A DNA stretch of 64,000 nucleotides from Bordetella hinzii LMG 13501 (GTDB lineage: Bacteria > Pseudomonadota > Gammaproteobacteria > Burkholderiales > Burkholderiaceae_B). The position numbers and the translations under genes are program-made. A model generated the notes under the pieces. That model did no database searches. It saw only the letters and a list, made by a program, of their open reading frames with translations, and was not told where the DNA came from. This document shows, in pieces, positions 1 to 8,071 of this stretch (position 1 is its first letter; each line of letters starts with the position of its first letter). The stretch covers positions 62,001 through 126,000 of the forward strand of contig NZ_LRUJ01000010.1 in NCBI RefSeq assembly GCF_001548475.1, written 5' to 3'.

Positions 1-516
1 GGCCGGCACGTCGAAAATGACGGCGGGATCGGCCGCGACATTGAGCCAGGCGTTCTGGCTCATTTCGCTCTCCAGCTGGCCGGCGCCCCAGCCGGCATAG
101 CCCAGGGTCACGAGCATGCGCGCCGGGCCATTACCGTCGGCCACCGCCTGCAGCACATCGCGCGAAGTGGTCAGGGCCAGCTCGCCCAGCTTGATGCTGG
201 AGCTGTAGTCGCCGGCCGGCGCGTGCAGCACAAAACCGCGGTCGGTCTGCACCGGACCGCCGAAAAAGACTTTTGCGTCGCCGACCGGGCCGATCTCCAG
301 CTTGAGGTCGATGCGCTCGAACAGCGAAGCCAGCGTGAGATCGGTGGGCCGGTTGATGACCAGGCCCAGGGCGCCGCGGGCGGTATGCTCGCAGATGTAG
401 ATCACGGTGCCGGCCAGGTTTTCGTCGACCATGCCGGGCATGGCCATCAGGAACTGGTTGGAGAAGTCAGTGGGCAACGCGCCCGCGTCGGCCTCGGAAT
501 GGGGAATGTCGGTCAT
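1..516 (-). CDS. YqgE/AlgH (UPF0301) family protein, 3' part cut by window edge
   Basis: The first 172 codons are visible; the C-terminus lies before base 1. The start ATG is at 516 and the product begins MTDIPHSEADAG. Conserved family stretches are seen: FLMAMPGM near the N-terminus, an IYICEH/GLVINRP strand pair, VFFGGPVQTDRGFVLH in the middle, and LGYAGWGAGQLESE near the visible end. YqgE/AlgH proteins are cytosolic single-domain proteins of roughly 185-190 residues, so only a short tail should be missing. The family is linked by name to alginate regulation in Pseudomonas, but its biochemical role is unknown. The next gene on the same strand, rubredoxin, is upstream of it and ends 62 bases before this start. 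Confidence 0.93.
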   Translation of the reverse strand, partial: MTDIPHSEADAGALPTDFSNQFLMAMPGMVDENLAGTVIYICEHTARGALGLVINRPTDLTLASLFERIDLKLEIGPVGDAKVFFGGPVQTDRGFVLHAPAGDYSSSIKLGELALTTSRDVLQAVADGNGPARMLVTLGYAGWGAGQLESEMSQNAWLNVAADPAVIFDVPA

Positions 517-578
517 GGCGGTCTCCAGAACCTGTAGGGGGCGGCCAGCCAGGGCCGCCTGATAGGCCGAGGACCGGG

Positions 579-743
579 TCAGATTTCCATCAGCTCGAAG
601 TCTTCCTTGCGGGCGCCGCATTCGGGACAGACCCAGTTGGGGGGCACATCCTCCCAGCGGGTGCCCGGGGCGATGCCCTCGTCCGGCAGACCGGCCTCTT
701 CATCATAGACCCAGCCACAGATAAGACACATCCAAGTACGCAT
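579..743 (-). CDS. Rubredoxin
   Basis: A 54-residue protein with the four iron-ligand cysteines as two CxxC pairs (C6/C9 and C39/C42), in the contexts CLICGWVYDE and VCPECG. It binds a single Fe(Cys)4 centre and carries one electron in the cytosol; the partner cannot be told from sequence. The open frame extends upstream to 800, but the start at 743 gives the standard rubredoxin N-terminus (MRTWMCLICG) and has an AGAGAAC purine tract just before it. It is divergent from thiD, so the two share a promoter region of about 105 bases. Confidence 0.95.
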   Translation of the reverse strand: MRTWMCLICGWVYDEEAGLPDEGIAPGTRWEDVPPNWVCPECGARKEDFELMEI

Positions 744-761
744 AGTTCTCTCTAGTTCTCT
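744..761. repeat. 8-bp direct repeat in the rubredoxin leader
   Basis: AGTTCTCT occurs at 744-751 and again at 754-761, exactly one helical turn apart and immediately before the rubredoxin start codon. On the transcribed strand it reads AGAGAACT twice, so one copy doubles as the ribosome-binding region. A regulatory role is not shown. Confidence 0.35.
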
Positions 762-770
762 GTGCGCCCC

Positions 771-784
771 GCCCCCGCGGGGGC
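771..784. promoter_or_regulatory. Perfect 14-bp GC palindrome between divergent rubredoxin and thiD
   Basis: GCCCCCGCGGGGGC is its own reverse complement and lies midway between the two divergent starts (743 and 849). A weak -10-like TAGAAT for thiD lies at about 805-810. It could be an operator or simply a GC-rich palindrome; no regulator is indicated. Confidence 0.3.
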
Positions 785-848
785 AAAGCACGAATCGCAT
801 CCATTAGAATGGGCATATCTTACCGAAACCCCGTCAGGATGCCGTCTG

Positions 849-1703
849 ATGCAGAGCAAAGAAAGCATCCCTCCCCGTCCAGCCCAGCCCTCCGTGACCG
901 CTGTTACCCCCCCTCTCGTACTGATTCTGGGTCCCCTGGACCCCACCGGCGCCGATGGCCTGCCGGCCGACGCCGTGACCTGCGCGCAATTGGGCTGTCA
1001 TGGCCTGGCATCCGTCACCGCATTGACGGTGCAGGACACCGCCGGCATCGAGGACATCCACCCGGTCTCGCCCGACCTGCTCGACGACCAGGCGCGCTGC
1101 CTGCTCGAAGACATGCCGGTACAGGCGATCAAGGTAGGCGGCATGTTCTCGCCCGAGACCGCCAGCGTGGTCGCCCAGCTGGCGGCCGACTACAGCCAGG
1201 TGCCGCTGGTGCTGCACCTGGGGCCGCGCGCGCCCACGCCGCAGGACGCGGTCGAGCAGGACGACGCGGAGGAGCTGCTGGCCGCCACGCTGGAACTGGT
1301 GCTGCCCCAGACGGATCTGGTGGTGGTCGAGCATATGCGCCTGGCGCAATGGCAATCCGATGGCAGCATCGACACCTCGGGCTCGCCTTCGCCCGCCCAT
1401 GCCCTGCTGGCCGGCGGCGCCCAATGGGCCCTGGTGCTGGGCAGTCCGCTGCGCCCGGGCCATGCGGCCAATGTGCTGGTGGGCCAGGATGGCCGCAGCT
1501 TCACCTGGACCTGGCAGGCGCCCCCGGCCCGCAGCGGAGACACTGGCGGCCTGCTGGCCGCGGCGGCCGCCGCCCTGCTGGCCGCCGGCCGCGACGTGCC
1601 CGCGGCGGTCGAGCAGGCCCTGACACATGCCGAGCAAGGCCTGGCCGCCAGCTTCACGGCCGGCATGGGCCGTCCCCTTCCCAACCGGCTGCCCCGGCCA
1701 TGA
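849..1703 (+). CDS. thiD: ThiD-like phosphomethylpyrimidine kinase, divergent
   Basis: A 284-residue ribokinase-fold protein, placed with ThiD by its N-terminal block (DPTGADGLPAD at 31-41, aligning with the family DPSGGAGIQAD), the following VTALTVQDT stretch, and its position directly before thiE. ThiD phosphorylates hydroxymethylpyrimidine and its monophosphate in thiamine synthesis. It is unusually degenerate: the C-terminal anion-hole motif, normally GTGC, reads SGDTGG at 229-234 with no cysteine, and the DPVM block reads VLHLGPRAP. Activity is therefore uncertain. The start at 849 (MQSKES) is preferred; the frame is open further upstream. The stop overlaps the thiE start as ATGA, indicating translational coupling. 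Confidence 0.75.
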   Translation: MQSKESIPPRPAQPSVTAVTPPLVLILGPLDPTGADGLPADAVTCAQLGCHGLASVTALTVQDTAGIEDIHPVSPDLLDDQARCLLEDMPVQAIKVGGMFSPETASVVAQLAADYSQVPLVLHLGPRAPTPQDAVEQDDAEELLAATLELVLPQTDLVVVEHMRLAQWQSDGSIDTSGSPSPAHALLAGGAQWALVLGSPLRPGHAANVLVGQDGRSFTWTWQAPPARSGDTGGLLAAAAAALLAAGRDVPAAVEQALTHAEQGLAASFTAGMGRPLPNRLPRP

Positions 1704-2353
1704 CCCAGACCCGCTTCCCCATCGGCCTGTATGGCGTGACGCCGGAATGGGATGACACGGCGCGGCTGCTGGACGCCGTGCGCCAGGCGGCCGCCGGCGG
1801 CATGCGCGCCTTGCAGCTGCGCCGCAAGCACCTCTCGCGCGCGCAACGCCTGGCGCAGGCGCGCGAACTCGCCCCGCTGTGCCGCGAGCTGGGCGTGGTC
1901 TTCCTGGTCAACGACGATTGGCAGACCGCCCTGGAAGCAGGCGCCGATGGCGCCCACCTGGGCCGCGAGGACGCCTCGCTGGCCGAGGTGCGCGCCGCCG
2001 CCCCCGGGCTCATCCTTGGCGTGTCCTGCTATGCGGACCTGGAACGCGCGCGCGGCCTGATGGCCCAGGGCGCCGACTACATCGCCTTCGGCGCGGTCTT
2101 CCCCTCGCCCACCAAGCCCCAAGCCGTGCACGCGCCGCTGGCCCTGCTGGGCGAGGCGGCCGCCCTGGTGCGCGGCCAGGCCGCGCCGCGGCCAGCCGTG
2201 GTGGCCATCGGGGGCATCACGCCGGCCAATGCCGGGCAGGCCGCCGCCGCCGGCGCCGACAGCATCGCCGTCATCACCGGCCTGTTCGAGGCCCCTGACA
2301 TCCGCGCCGCGGCTCAAGCCTGCGCCGCGCCCTTCCCTTCTTTCCTAGCCTAG
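1700..2353 (+). CDS. thiE: Thiamine-phosphate synthase
   Basis: A 217-residue TIM-barrel enzyme that joins HMP-pyrophosphate and thiazole phosphate to give thiamine phosphate. Canonical ThiE motifs are present in order: LQLRRK (38-43), LVNDD (69-73), ADGAHLGREDA (82-92), the VFPSPTK phosphate-binding loop (about 133-139), and a C-terminal VVAIGGI strand-loop. Unlike the upstream thiD-like gene, the active-site residues look intact. The start overlaps the thiD stop by 4 bases (ATGA). hemL follows 6 bases after the stop, so the three genes probably share one transcript. Confidence 0.93.
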   Translation: MTQTRFPIGLYGVTPEWDDTARLLDAVRQAAAGGMRALQLRRKHLSRAQRLAQARELAPLCRELGVVFLVNDDWQTALEAGADGAHLGREDASLAEVRAAAPGLILGVSCYADLERARGLMAQGADYIAFGAVFPSPTKPQAVHAPLALLGEAAALVRGQAAPRPAVVAIGGITPANAGQAAAAGADSIAVITGLFEAPDIRAAAQACAAPFPSFLA

Positions 2354-2359
2354 AGAGCC

Positions 2360-3649
2360 ATGTCCCGAAACGCTGAACTCTTCGAACGCGCCTGCCGCAG
2401 CATTCCCGGCGGCGTCAACTCGCCCGTGCGCGCCTTCCGTTCGGTGGGCGGCACCCCGCGCTTCATCAAGCGCGCGCTGGGCCCGCACATCTGGGACGCC
2501 GAGGGCAGGCAGTACATCGACTACATCGGTTCCTGGGGCCCGGCCATCCTGGGCCATGCCCATCCCGAAGTGGTGCGCGCCGTGCAGGACGCCGCTACCG
2601 GCGGCCTGTCTTTCGGCGCGCCGACCGAAGCCGAGATCGAGCTGGCCGAGCTGCTGATCGAGCGCCTGCCCTCCATGGAACAGGTGCGCCTGGTCAGTTC
2701 CGGCACCGAGGCCACCATGACGGCCATCCGCCTGGCGCGGGGCGCGACCGGCCGCAACAAGATCATCAAGTTCGAGGGCTGCTATCACGGCCACTCCGAC
2801 AGCCTGCTGGTCAAGGCCGGCTCGGGCCTGCTGACCCTGGGCAATCCCAGTTCGGCCGGGGTGCCGCCGGAGTTCGTCTCCCACACCATCACCCTGGACT
2901 ACAACAACCTGCCCGCGGTGCAGACGGCCTTCGCCGAGCATGGCGCCGACATCGCCTGCGTGATCGTCGAACCGGTCGCCGGCAACATGAACCTCATCAA
3001 GCCGGCAGCCGGCTTCCTCGAAGGCCTGCGCGAGCTGTGTACCCGCCACGGCAGCGTGCTGATCTTCGACGAGGTCATGACCGGCTTTCGCGTCGGCCCG
3101 CAAGGCGTGCAGGGCCTCACCGGCATCAAGCCCGACCTGACGACGCTGGCCAAGGTCATCGGCGGCGGCATGCCGGTGGGCGCCTTCGGCGGCAGCGCCG
3201 AACTGATGCGCCATATCGCGCCGCTGGGCGGCGTGTACCAGGCCGGCACGCTGTCGGGCAACCCGGTGGCCGTGGCCGCCGGCCTGGCCACCATGCGCCT
3301 GATCGGCCAGCCCGGCTTCTACGAAGATCTGTCGGCCCGCACCCAGCGCCTCGCCCTGGGCCTGGCCGAACGCGCCCGCGCCGCCGGCGTGCCCTTCAGC
3401 GCCGACGCCGTCGGCGGCATGTTCGGCCTGTACTTCATGCCGCGCGTGCCCACCACCTTCGCCGAAGTCTCGGGCGCCGATACCGAAGCCTTCAAGCGCT
3501 TCTTCCACGCCATGCTGGAGCGCGGCGTGCATTTCGCGCCCTCGGCCTTCGAAGCCGGTTTTGTCTCGGCCGCGCATGACGACGCCACGCTGCAAGCCAC
3601 CCTCGATCACGCCGAAGCGGTGTTCAAGCAGCTGCGGCACCCGGCCTGA
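2360..3649 (+). CDS. hemL: Glutamate-1-semialdehyde 2,1-aminomutase
   Basis: A 429-residue fold-type I PLP enzyme that converts glutamate-1-semialdehyde to 5-aminolevulinate in the C5 haem pathway. The family N-terminal block [13 protein letters not shown] (14-26), the [12 protein letters not shown] cofactor loop, FDEVMTGFR (236-244) and the PLP lysine K265 in [12 protein letters not shown] are all present. Length is as expected. An AGAGAG tract precedes the ATG. It is the last gene of the thiD-thiE-hemL unit and is followed by a rho-independent terminator. Confidence 0.97.
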   Translation: MSRNAELFERACRSIPGGVNSPVRAFRSVGGTPRFIKRALGPHIWDAEGRQYIDYIGSWGPAILGHAHPEVVRAVQDAATGGLSFGAPTEAEIELAELLIERLPSMEQVRLVSSGTEATMTAIRLARGATGRNKIIKFEGCYHGHSDSLLVKAGSGLLTLGNPSSAGVPPEFVSHTITLDYNNLPAVQTAFAEHGADIACVIVEPVAGNMNLIKPAAGFLEGLRELCTRHGSVLIFDEVMTGFRVGPQGVQGLTGIKPDLTTLAKVIGGGMPVGAFGGSAELMRHIAPLGGVYQAGTLSGNPVAVAAGLATMRLIGQPGFYEDLSARTQRLALGLAERARAAGVPFSADAVGGMFGLYFMPRVPTTFAEVSGADTEAFKRFFHAMLERGVHFAPSAFEAGFVSAAHDDATLQATLDHAEAVFKQLRHPA

Positions 3650-3663
3650 TCCCGGCCTCGCCT

Positions 3664-3698
3664 GCCCGCCCCCTTGCGCCGCGGGGGAGCGGGTTTTT
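3664..3698 (+). terminator. Rho-independent terminator after hemL
   Basis: A GC-rich hairpin (GCCCGCCCCC pairing with GGGGGAGCGGG, one bulged base) begins 15 bases after the hemL stop and ends in a run of five T. Confidence 0.75.
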
Positions 3699-3760
3699 AT
3701 CTGGAATCAGTGACATAGCCTGAGAAACCCGCACAAAAAAGAACTCCCTCGGCCGGACGA

Positions 3761-3807
3761 ATATCGCTTAATATGTCTTGGTATTTCTAGTTATTACTTA
3801 GCGATAT
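3761..3807. promoter_or_regulatory. Inverted repeat upstream of the DUF342 gene
   Basis: ATATCGCT at 3761-3768 is inverted as AGCGATAT at 3800-3807, in an AT-rich block about 55-100 bases before the DUF342 start. The right arm sits inside the palindrome GCGATATCGC (3801-3810). This is the likely promoter region; the bound factor is unknown. Confidence 0.35.
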
Positions 3808-3862
3808 CGCGCTCGTCCCCCCCAAGCGCCGGGTCAGGAGCCAGCGCCGCAGAGGGAGAAGC

Positions 3863-5524
3863 ATGCCGCCTGTCGAAGAAGCGTTCCGGCTGGTGCTGGA
3901 CGAGAACACCCGCGCCCTGATCGCCAGCTATACCCCCGAAGGGGAGGAAAGCGAGCCGCCGTCCTGGGAGACGCTGACCGCGGCCGTCCAAGCCCAGGGC
4001 TGGGAAACGGACGTGCTGGACCAGACCAGCGCGGTGAACTTCATCGAAGCCTGCCGCGAAGCCGGCGAGCCCGTGCTGGCCTCCGTGGGCGAAGTGCGCA
4101 ACGGCAGCTTCGAGCTGGAGATTTCGCCCGACCGCATGGCGGTGGTGCTGTCGGTCAGCCCGCCGCGCGGCGGCCGCCGGGTCACGCTGGCTGATGTACA
4201 GGCGCAGCTGATCGAACTCGGCGTGGTCTATGGCGTGCGCGATGACGCCATCCTGAGCGCCGTCTCCGACCGGCGCACCAACACCGCTGTCATCGCCCAG
4301 GGCACCCCGCCCACGCTGGGCACGCCCGCCAGCTTCGAAAGCCTGCTGGATGCGCTGAAGACGCGCCAGCAGGAAGACGACGACAATGCCGTGGTCGATT
4401 ACCGCGAACTGGGCAATCTGACCCTGGTGGCGCCCGGCACGCCGCTCATGCGCCGCATCCCGGCGGTACAGGGCAAACCCGGCCTGAACGTGCTGGGCGA
4501 GGCCGTGCCGCCGGCGCATGTGGCGGACACGCCCTTCGCCCCCAACCTCACCGGCGTCGCCGTCGACGAGAACGATCCCTGTCTGCTGCGCGCGGCCAGC
4601 GCCGGCTCGCCCATGGTCGTGCCCCAGGGCGTGCTGGTGAATTCGCTGGTCGAGGTCGACCGCGTGGACCTGTCGACCGGCAATATCAATTTCGACGGCA
4701 CGCTCAAGGTGCGCGGCGACATCACCGCCGGCATGGAAGTCCGGGTTTCCGGCGATGTGGTGGTCAACGGGACCGTCGAGGCCGCCCATGTGCATGCCGG
4801 CGGCAATATCAGCGTCAACGGCGGCATCATCGGCATGGCCGAGCTCAAGCAGACCGGCGCGCGCGGACCCGGCAACCCGTCGCAGTCCGCCCAGACACGC
4901 ACCGCGCAGATCACCGCGGGCGGCTCGGTCAAGGCGCGCTTCATCGAGAATGCCGTGGTCAACGCCGACAAGAATATCGCCGCCGAGCGCGAAGTCCGCC
5001 AGAGCCGGCTCTATGCCGGCGAAAGCGTGACGGTGGGCCCGCCCAAGTCCAATCAGGGGGTGATCACCGGCGGCGAGATCCATGCCACGAAATCGGTCAA
5101 TGCCGGCACCATCGGCTCGCTGGCGGCCGTGCCGACCCTGGTCTGCGTCGGCCTGCATCCGCACGCCGAGGCCAAGCGCGCCGCGCTGCTGCAACGCCGC
5201 AACAGCCTGCAGGACGAGAAAGGCAAGCTCGAAAAACTCATTGTCTTCCTGCACAACAACCCGGCCAGGAATGTCAACGGCATGAGCGACCGGGCGCGCG
5301 CCACGCACGCGCGCGTGACCGGCGACCTGAACCTGCTGCAGGCCGAGGAGGAACGCCTGGACGAGCAGCTCCAGCCCCTGGACAACGCCACCATCGTGGC
5401 GCTCAAGCGCTTCCATGGCGGCGTCACCCTGCGGGTCAGCGGCAAGGTGCTGGAGATCATGGAAGAGCGGCCCGGCGGCCGGGCCATGCTCGACGCCGAG
5501 GCCGGCCAGGCGGTGATCCGCTGA
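3863..5524 (+). CDS. FapA/DUF342 family protein (polymer-forming beta-helix)
   Basis: A 553-residue protein with no signal peptide or membrane segment. Residues about 185-430 are a glycine/valine-rich run of short repeats of the DUF342 (FapA-like) beta-helix type, with turns such as GNINFDGTLKVRGDI, NGTVEAAHVHAGGNISVNG and AGESVTVG. Residues about 435-515 are charged and helical, likely a coiled coil. Homologues such as Vibrio FapA are linked to polar localisation and flagellar regulation, but their activity is not defined. A strong GAGGGAGAAGC ribosome-binding tract precedes the ATG. No flagellar or polarity gene is adjacent, so the local role is open. Confidence 0.85.
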   Translation: MPPVEEAFRLVLDENTRALIASYTPEGEESEPPSWETLTAAVQAQGWETDVLDQTSAVNFIEACREAGEPVLASVGEVRNGSFELEISPDRMAVVLSVSPPRGGRRVTLADVQAQLIELGVVYGVRDDAILSAVSDRRTNTAVIAQGTPPTLGTPASFESLLDALKTRQQEDDDNAVVDYRELGNLTLVAPGTPLMRRIPAVQGKPGLNVLGEAVPPAHVADTPFAPNLTGVAVDENDPCLLRAASAGSPMVVPQGVLVNSLVEVDRVDLSTGNINFDGTLKVRGDITAGMEVRVSGDVVVNGTVEAAHVHAGGNISVNGGIIGMAELKQTGARGPGNPSQSAQTRTAQITAGGSVKARFIENAVVNADKNIAAEREVRQSRLYAGESVTVGPPKSNQGVITGGEIHATKSVNAGTIGSLAAVPTLVCVGLHPHAEAKRAALLQRRNSLQDEKGKLEKLIVFLHNNPARNVNGMSDRARATHARVTGDLNLLQAEEERLDEQLQPLDNATIVALKRFHGGVTLRVSGKVLEIMEERPGGRAMLDAEAGQAVIR

Positions 5525-5545
5525 CCGCCGCGCCGCGGGGTCAGC
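5520..5545. terminator. Hairpin spanning both stop codons of convergent genes
   Basis: GCTGACC (5520-5526) pairs with GGTCAGC (5539-5545). Each arm contains one gene's TGA stop, DUF342 on the plus strand and the RidA-family gene on the minus strand. There is no T-run; a bidirectional terminator or RNA-end hairpin is plausible. Confidence 0.4.
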
Positions 5546-5945
5546 CCTCCACCACCGCCGTGACCTCGATCTCCACCTTGGCGCGGTCCTCCACCAGGTC
5601 GGCGACCTCCACGGCGGTCATGGCCGGGAAATAGCGGCCTATCACTTCGCGGTAATGCCGGCCGATCTCCGGATAGGCGGCGACGTATTCCTGTTTGTCC
5701 TTGACATACCAGGTCATGCGCACGATGTGCTGCGGCCCCGCGCCGCCTTCCTTCAGGATGGCGACGATGTTCTCCAGCGTCTGGCGCACCTGCAGCGCGA
5801 AGTCGTCAGTCTCGAATTGCTGCTGGCTGTTCCAGCCGATCTGCCCGCCCACGAAAAGCAGGCGCGAGCCCACCGTCAGCTCGGTCATCATGCCGTTGGA
5901 ATAGCCCCGCGGCGCCAGCCAGTCCGGCGGTTGCAAGATCTTCAT
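5541..5945 (-). CDS. RidA-family protein of the 2-aminobenzoate operon
   Basis: A 134-residue YjgF/YER057c/UK114 (Rid) protein: VGGQIGWN strand pair (32-39), VRMTWYVKD (75-83), AVEVADL (111-117) and a final VEIEVTAVVE strand. Canonical RidA hydrolyses 2-aminoacrylate-type enamines/imines and needs an arginine in the PARS block. Here that block reads PAMT, with M109 in the arginine position, so it belongs to another Rid subgroup. It is the last gene of the operon, 20 bases after the thioesterase. Deamination of a cyclic enamine CoA ester made by the upstream monooxygenase/reductase would fit, but this is inference. Confidence 0.85.
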   Translation of the reverse strand: MKILQPPDWLAPRGYSNGMMTELTVGSRLLFVGGQIGWNSQQQFETDDFALQVRQTLENIVAILKEGGAGPQHIVRMTWYVKDKQEYVAAYPEIGRHYREVIGRYFPAMTAVEVADLVEDRAKVEIEVTAVVEG

Positions 5946-5965
5946 AGCGTTCTCATCCTTTTGTA

Positions 5966-6394
5966 TTAAGCCTGCGCCGTCAGCAAGAAATCCTGCATGC
6001 GCGCGCGCAAATCATCGGGCAGCGCCGTGGCGCGCATCCGGGACAGATCGACGGTGACAATGGTCACCGCCGCGGTCAGCCGGATTTGCCCGTCCTCCCC
6101 CTCGAATCGCACCGCCGCCTGGAACGACGCGCCGCCGATGCGCCGCAGCTCCAGCACCTGCCGCAGCCGCTCCCGCCAGCGGCTGGGCCGCTGGAAATCG
6201 CATTGCACCGAAACGGTGGGCGTGCCGATGCCGCGTTCGGTATGCAGGGTGTGGAAAGACAGTCCCAGGCCCTTGTCGAACCATTCCTCGACGAAGTCAT
6301 TGATCATCTCGAAATAGCGCGGGTAGAACACGATGCCGGCCGGGTCGCAATGCCGGAAACGGATCTCCACCTCGCTGACGAAGGGCCCGGCCAT
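5966..6394 (-). CDS. 4-hydroxybenzoyl-CoA-type thioesterase (hotdog fold)
   Basis: A 142-residue acyl-CoA thioesterase. The 4HBT signature FRHCDPAGIVFYPRYFEMIND is present, with the catalytic aspartate at D17. The start ATG at 6394 shares its A with the TGA of the CoA-ligase gene (TGATG), implying coupled translation; longer frames upstream overlap the ligase and are not credible. Hydrolysis of an aromatic or ring-derived CoA thioester, to recover CoA from dead-end intermediates, is the likely role in this operon. The exact substrate is not visible. Confidence 0.9.
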   Translation of the reverse strand: MAGPFVSEVEIRFRHCDPAGIVFYPRYFEMINDFVEEWFDKGLGLSFHTLHTERGIGTPTVSVQCDFQRPSRWRERLRQVLELRRIGGASFQAAVRFEGEDGQIRLTAAVTIVTVDLSRMRATALPDDLRARMQDFLLTAQA

Positions 6395-8046
6395 CAACGC
6401 CCTCCCGAGGCCAGCTGGCGCAGCACGAAGCGCTGCAGCTTGCCGGTTTCGGTGCGCGGCAGCGTCGCCACGAACTTGATGACGCGCGGATACTTGTAGG
6501 GCGCGATGCTGTCCTTGACATAAGCCTGCAGCGCGGCCGCCATCTGCGGCGTACCCTCGAAGCCGGGCTTGAGCACCACATAGGCGGCCACCACCTGGCC
6601 GCGCTCTTCGTCGGGCATGCCGACCACGCCGCACTCGGCCACCGCCTCATGGCGCATGAGCGCGTCCTCGACCTCGGGTCCGGCGATGTTGTAGCCCGCC
6701 GAAATAATCATGTCGTCGTTGCGGGCCTGGTAGTACAGATAACCGTCGGCATCCTGCACAAAGGTGTCGCCAGGAAGATTCCAGCCCTGCTGCACGAACT
6801 TCGCCTGGCGCGGATCGGCCAGATAGCGGCACCCGGTAGGGCCCTTGACGGCCAGGCGTCCGGGCGTGCCATGAGGTACGGGCCGCATGTCGTCGTCGAC
6901 CACCTGGGCGACATAACCCGGCACCACCTTGCCGATGGCGCCGCTGCGCACTGATTCGGGCGGGCTGGACACAAAGACGTGGATCATCTCGGTGCCGCCG
7001 ATGCCATCTATCATCTCGATGCCGGTGGCCCGTTTCCAGAGCTGGCGCGTCGCGTCCGGCAAGGCTTCGCCCGCCGACACGCTTTTTTTCAGGCTGCCCA
7101 GGCGGAAACGGCCGGCCATGGGCGCCATCTGCCGGTAGAAGGTCGGCGCCGTGAAAACGATGGTGGCCTGGAAGTCCTGGATCAGCTGCAGCAGGGACTC
7201 GGGCGTAAGCTTCTCGGCCAGCACGGTGCTGGCGCCCACCCGCAAGGGAAAGCACAGCAGCCCGCCCAGGCCGAACGTGAAGGCCAGGGGCGGCGTGCCG
7301 CAAAAGATGTCGTCCGGTTCCGGCCGGATCACATGGCGCGGGAACAGATCGCACATGGCCAGCACGTCACGGTGAAAGTGCATGCAGCCCTTGGGCGCGC
7401 CGGTGGTGCCGCTGGTGAAGGCGATCAGGCAGACGTCGTCGGCCGAGGTATCGCAGGCCTCGAAGTCGTCCGGCTTGCCCGCCGCCAGCCGGTCCAGCGC
7501 GCCGGGGCCGTCGTCGTTGAACAGCATGATCTGCCCAAGCGTGGGGCAGAAATACTGGCCGGCGCCATCCAGGCAATCGAGGGCCTCGTCCTTCAGGCGG
7601 ACATCGCAAAGCATGGCCTGCACTTCAGCCTTGTCGATGATCTGCTTGAGCTCCTTGGCGCGCAGCAGCGGCATGGTCGGCACGGTCACCAGGCCGGCCT
7701 TGATGGCGCCCAGCCAGGCCGCCGCCATCATGGGATTGTTGGGACCGCGCAGCAGGATGCGGTTGCCCGGCACCAGCTTCATGTCTTCGACGAGCACGCG
7801 GGCGATGCGGTTGCTCAGCGCCTGCAATCCGGCATAGCTCATGCTTTCCTGTCCGCCTTTGGCGGCCCAGCGCAGCGCGATGCGCTCCCCGCCACCCTGG
7901 CGCACCATGGCGTCGACCAGTTCGACGGCGCAGTTCAGCCGCGCCGGATAGGCGGTGTCGGGCCCGTCCAGCAGCAGCTCGGGCCACTGCTCGGCGGGCG
8001 GCAGATTGTCGCGGGCGAAAGTGTCCTTGTGCGCGGATGCTTCCAT
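6394..8046 (-). CDS. Probable 2-aminobenzoate-CoA ligase (AMP-forming)
   Basis: A 550-residue ANL-superfamily ligase that activates an aromatic acid to its CoA ester via an acyl adenylate. The phosphate loop TSGTTGAPKG is at 211-220, the hinge region reads RNDDMIISAGYN, and the C-terminal catalytic lysine is K536 in RTETGK. The N-terminal pattern DTFARDNLPP...WPEL followed by YPARLNCA matches what I recall of the benzoate/2-aminobenzoate-CoA ligase family. With the fused monooxygenase/reductase upstream, anthranilate is the best substrate guess; benzoate or salicylate are alternatives. It lies 25 bases downstream of the acyl-CoA dehydrogenase and overlaps the thioesterase start by one base. 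Confidence 0.85.
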   Translation of the reverse strand: MEASAHKDTFARDNLPPAEQWPELLLDGPDTAYPARLNCAVELVDAMVRQGGGERIALRWAAKGGQESMSYAGLQALSNRIARVLVEDMKLVPGNRILLRGPNNPMMAAAWLGAIKAGLVTVPTMPLLRAKELKQIIDKAEVQAMLCDVRLKDEALDCLDGAGQYFCPTLGQIMLFNDDGPGALDRLAAGKPDDFEACDTSADDVCLIAFTSGTTGAPKGCMHFHRDVLAMCDLFPRHVIRPEPDDIFCGTPPLAFTFGLGGLLCFPLRVGASTVLAEKLTPESLLQLIQDFQATIVFTAPTFYRQMAPMAGRFRLGSLKKSVSAGEALPDATRQLWKRATGIEMIDGIGGTEMIHVFVSSPPESVRSGAIGKVVPGYVAQVVDDDMRPVPHGTPGRLAVKGPTGCRYLADPRQAKFVQQGWNLPGDTFVQDADGYLYYQARNDDMIISAGYNIAGPEVEDALMRHEAVAECGVVGMPDEERGQVVAAYVVLKPGFEGTPQMAAALQAYVKDSIAPYKYPRVIKFVATLPRTETGKLQRFVLRQLASGGR

Positions 8047-8071
8047 GGTGTTCCCCTGTCGCTATAGGTGA

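Noticed and set aside
3711-3745. CCTGAGAAACCC upstream of the DUF342 gene resembles the start of a TPP riboswitch core
   Set aside because: The second conserved half of the aptamer is missing, and the gene downstream is not thiamine-related. No TPP aptamer was seen before thiD either.
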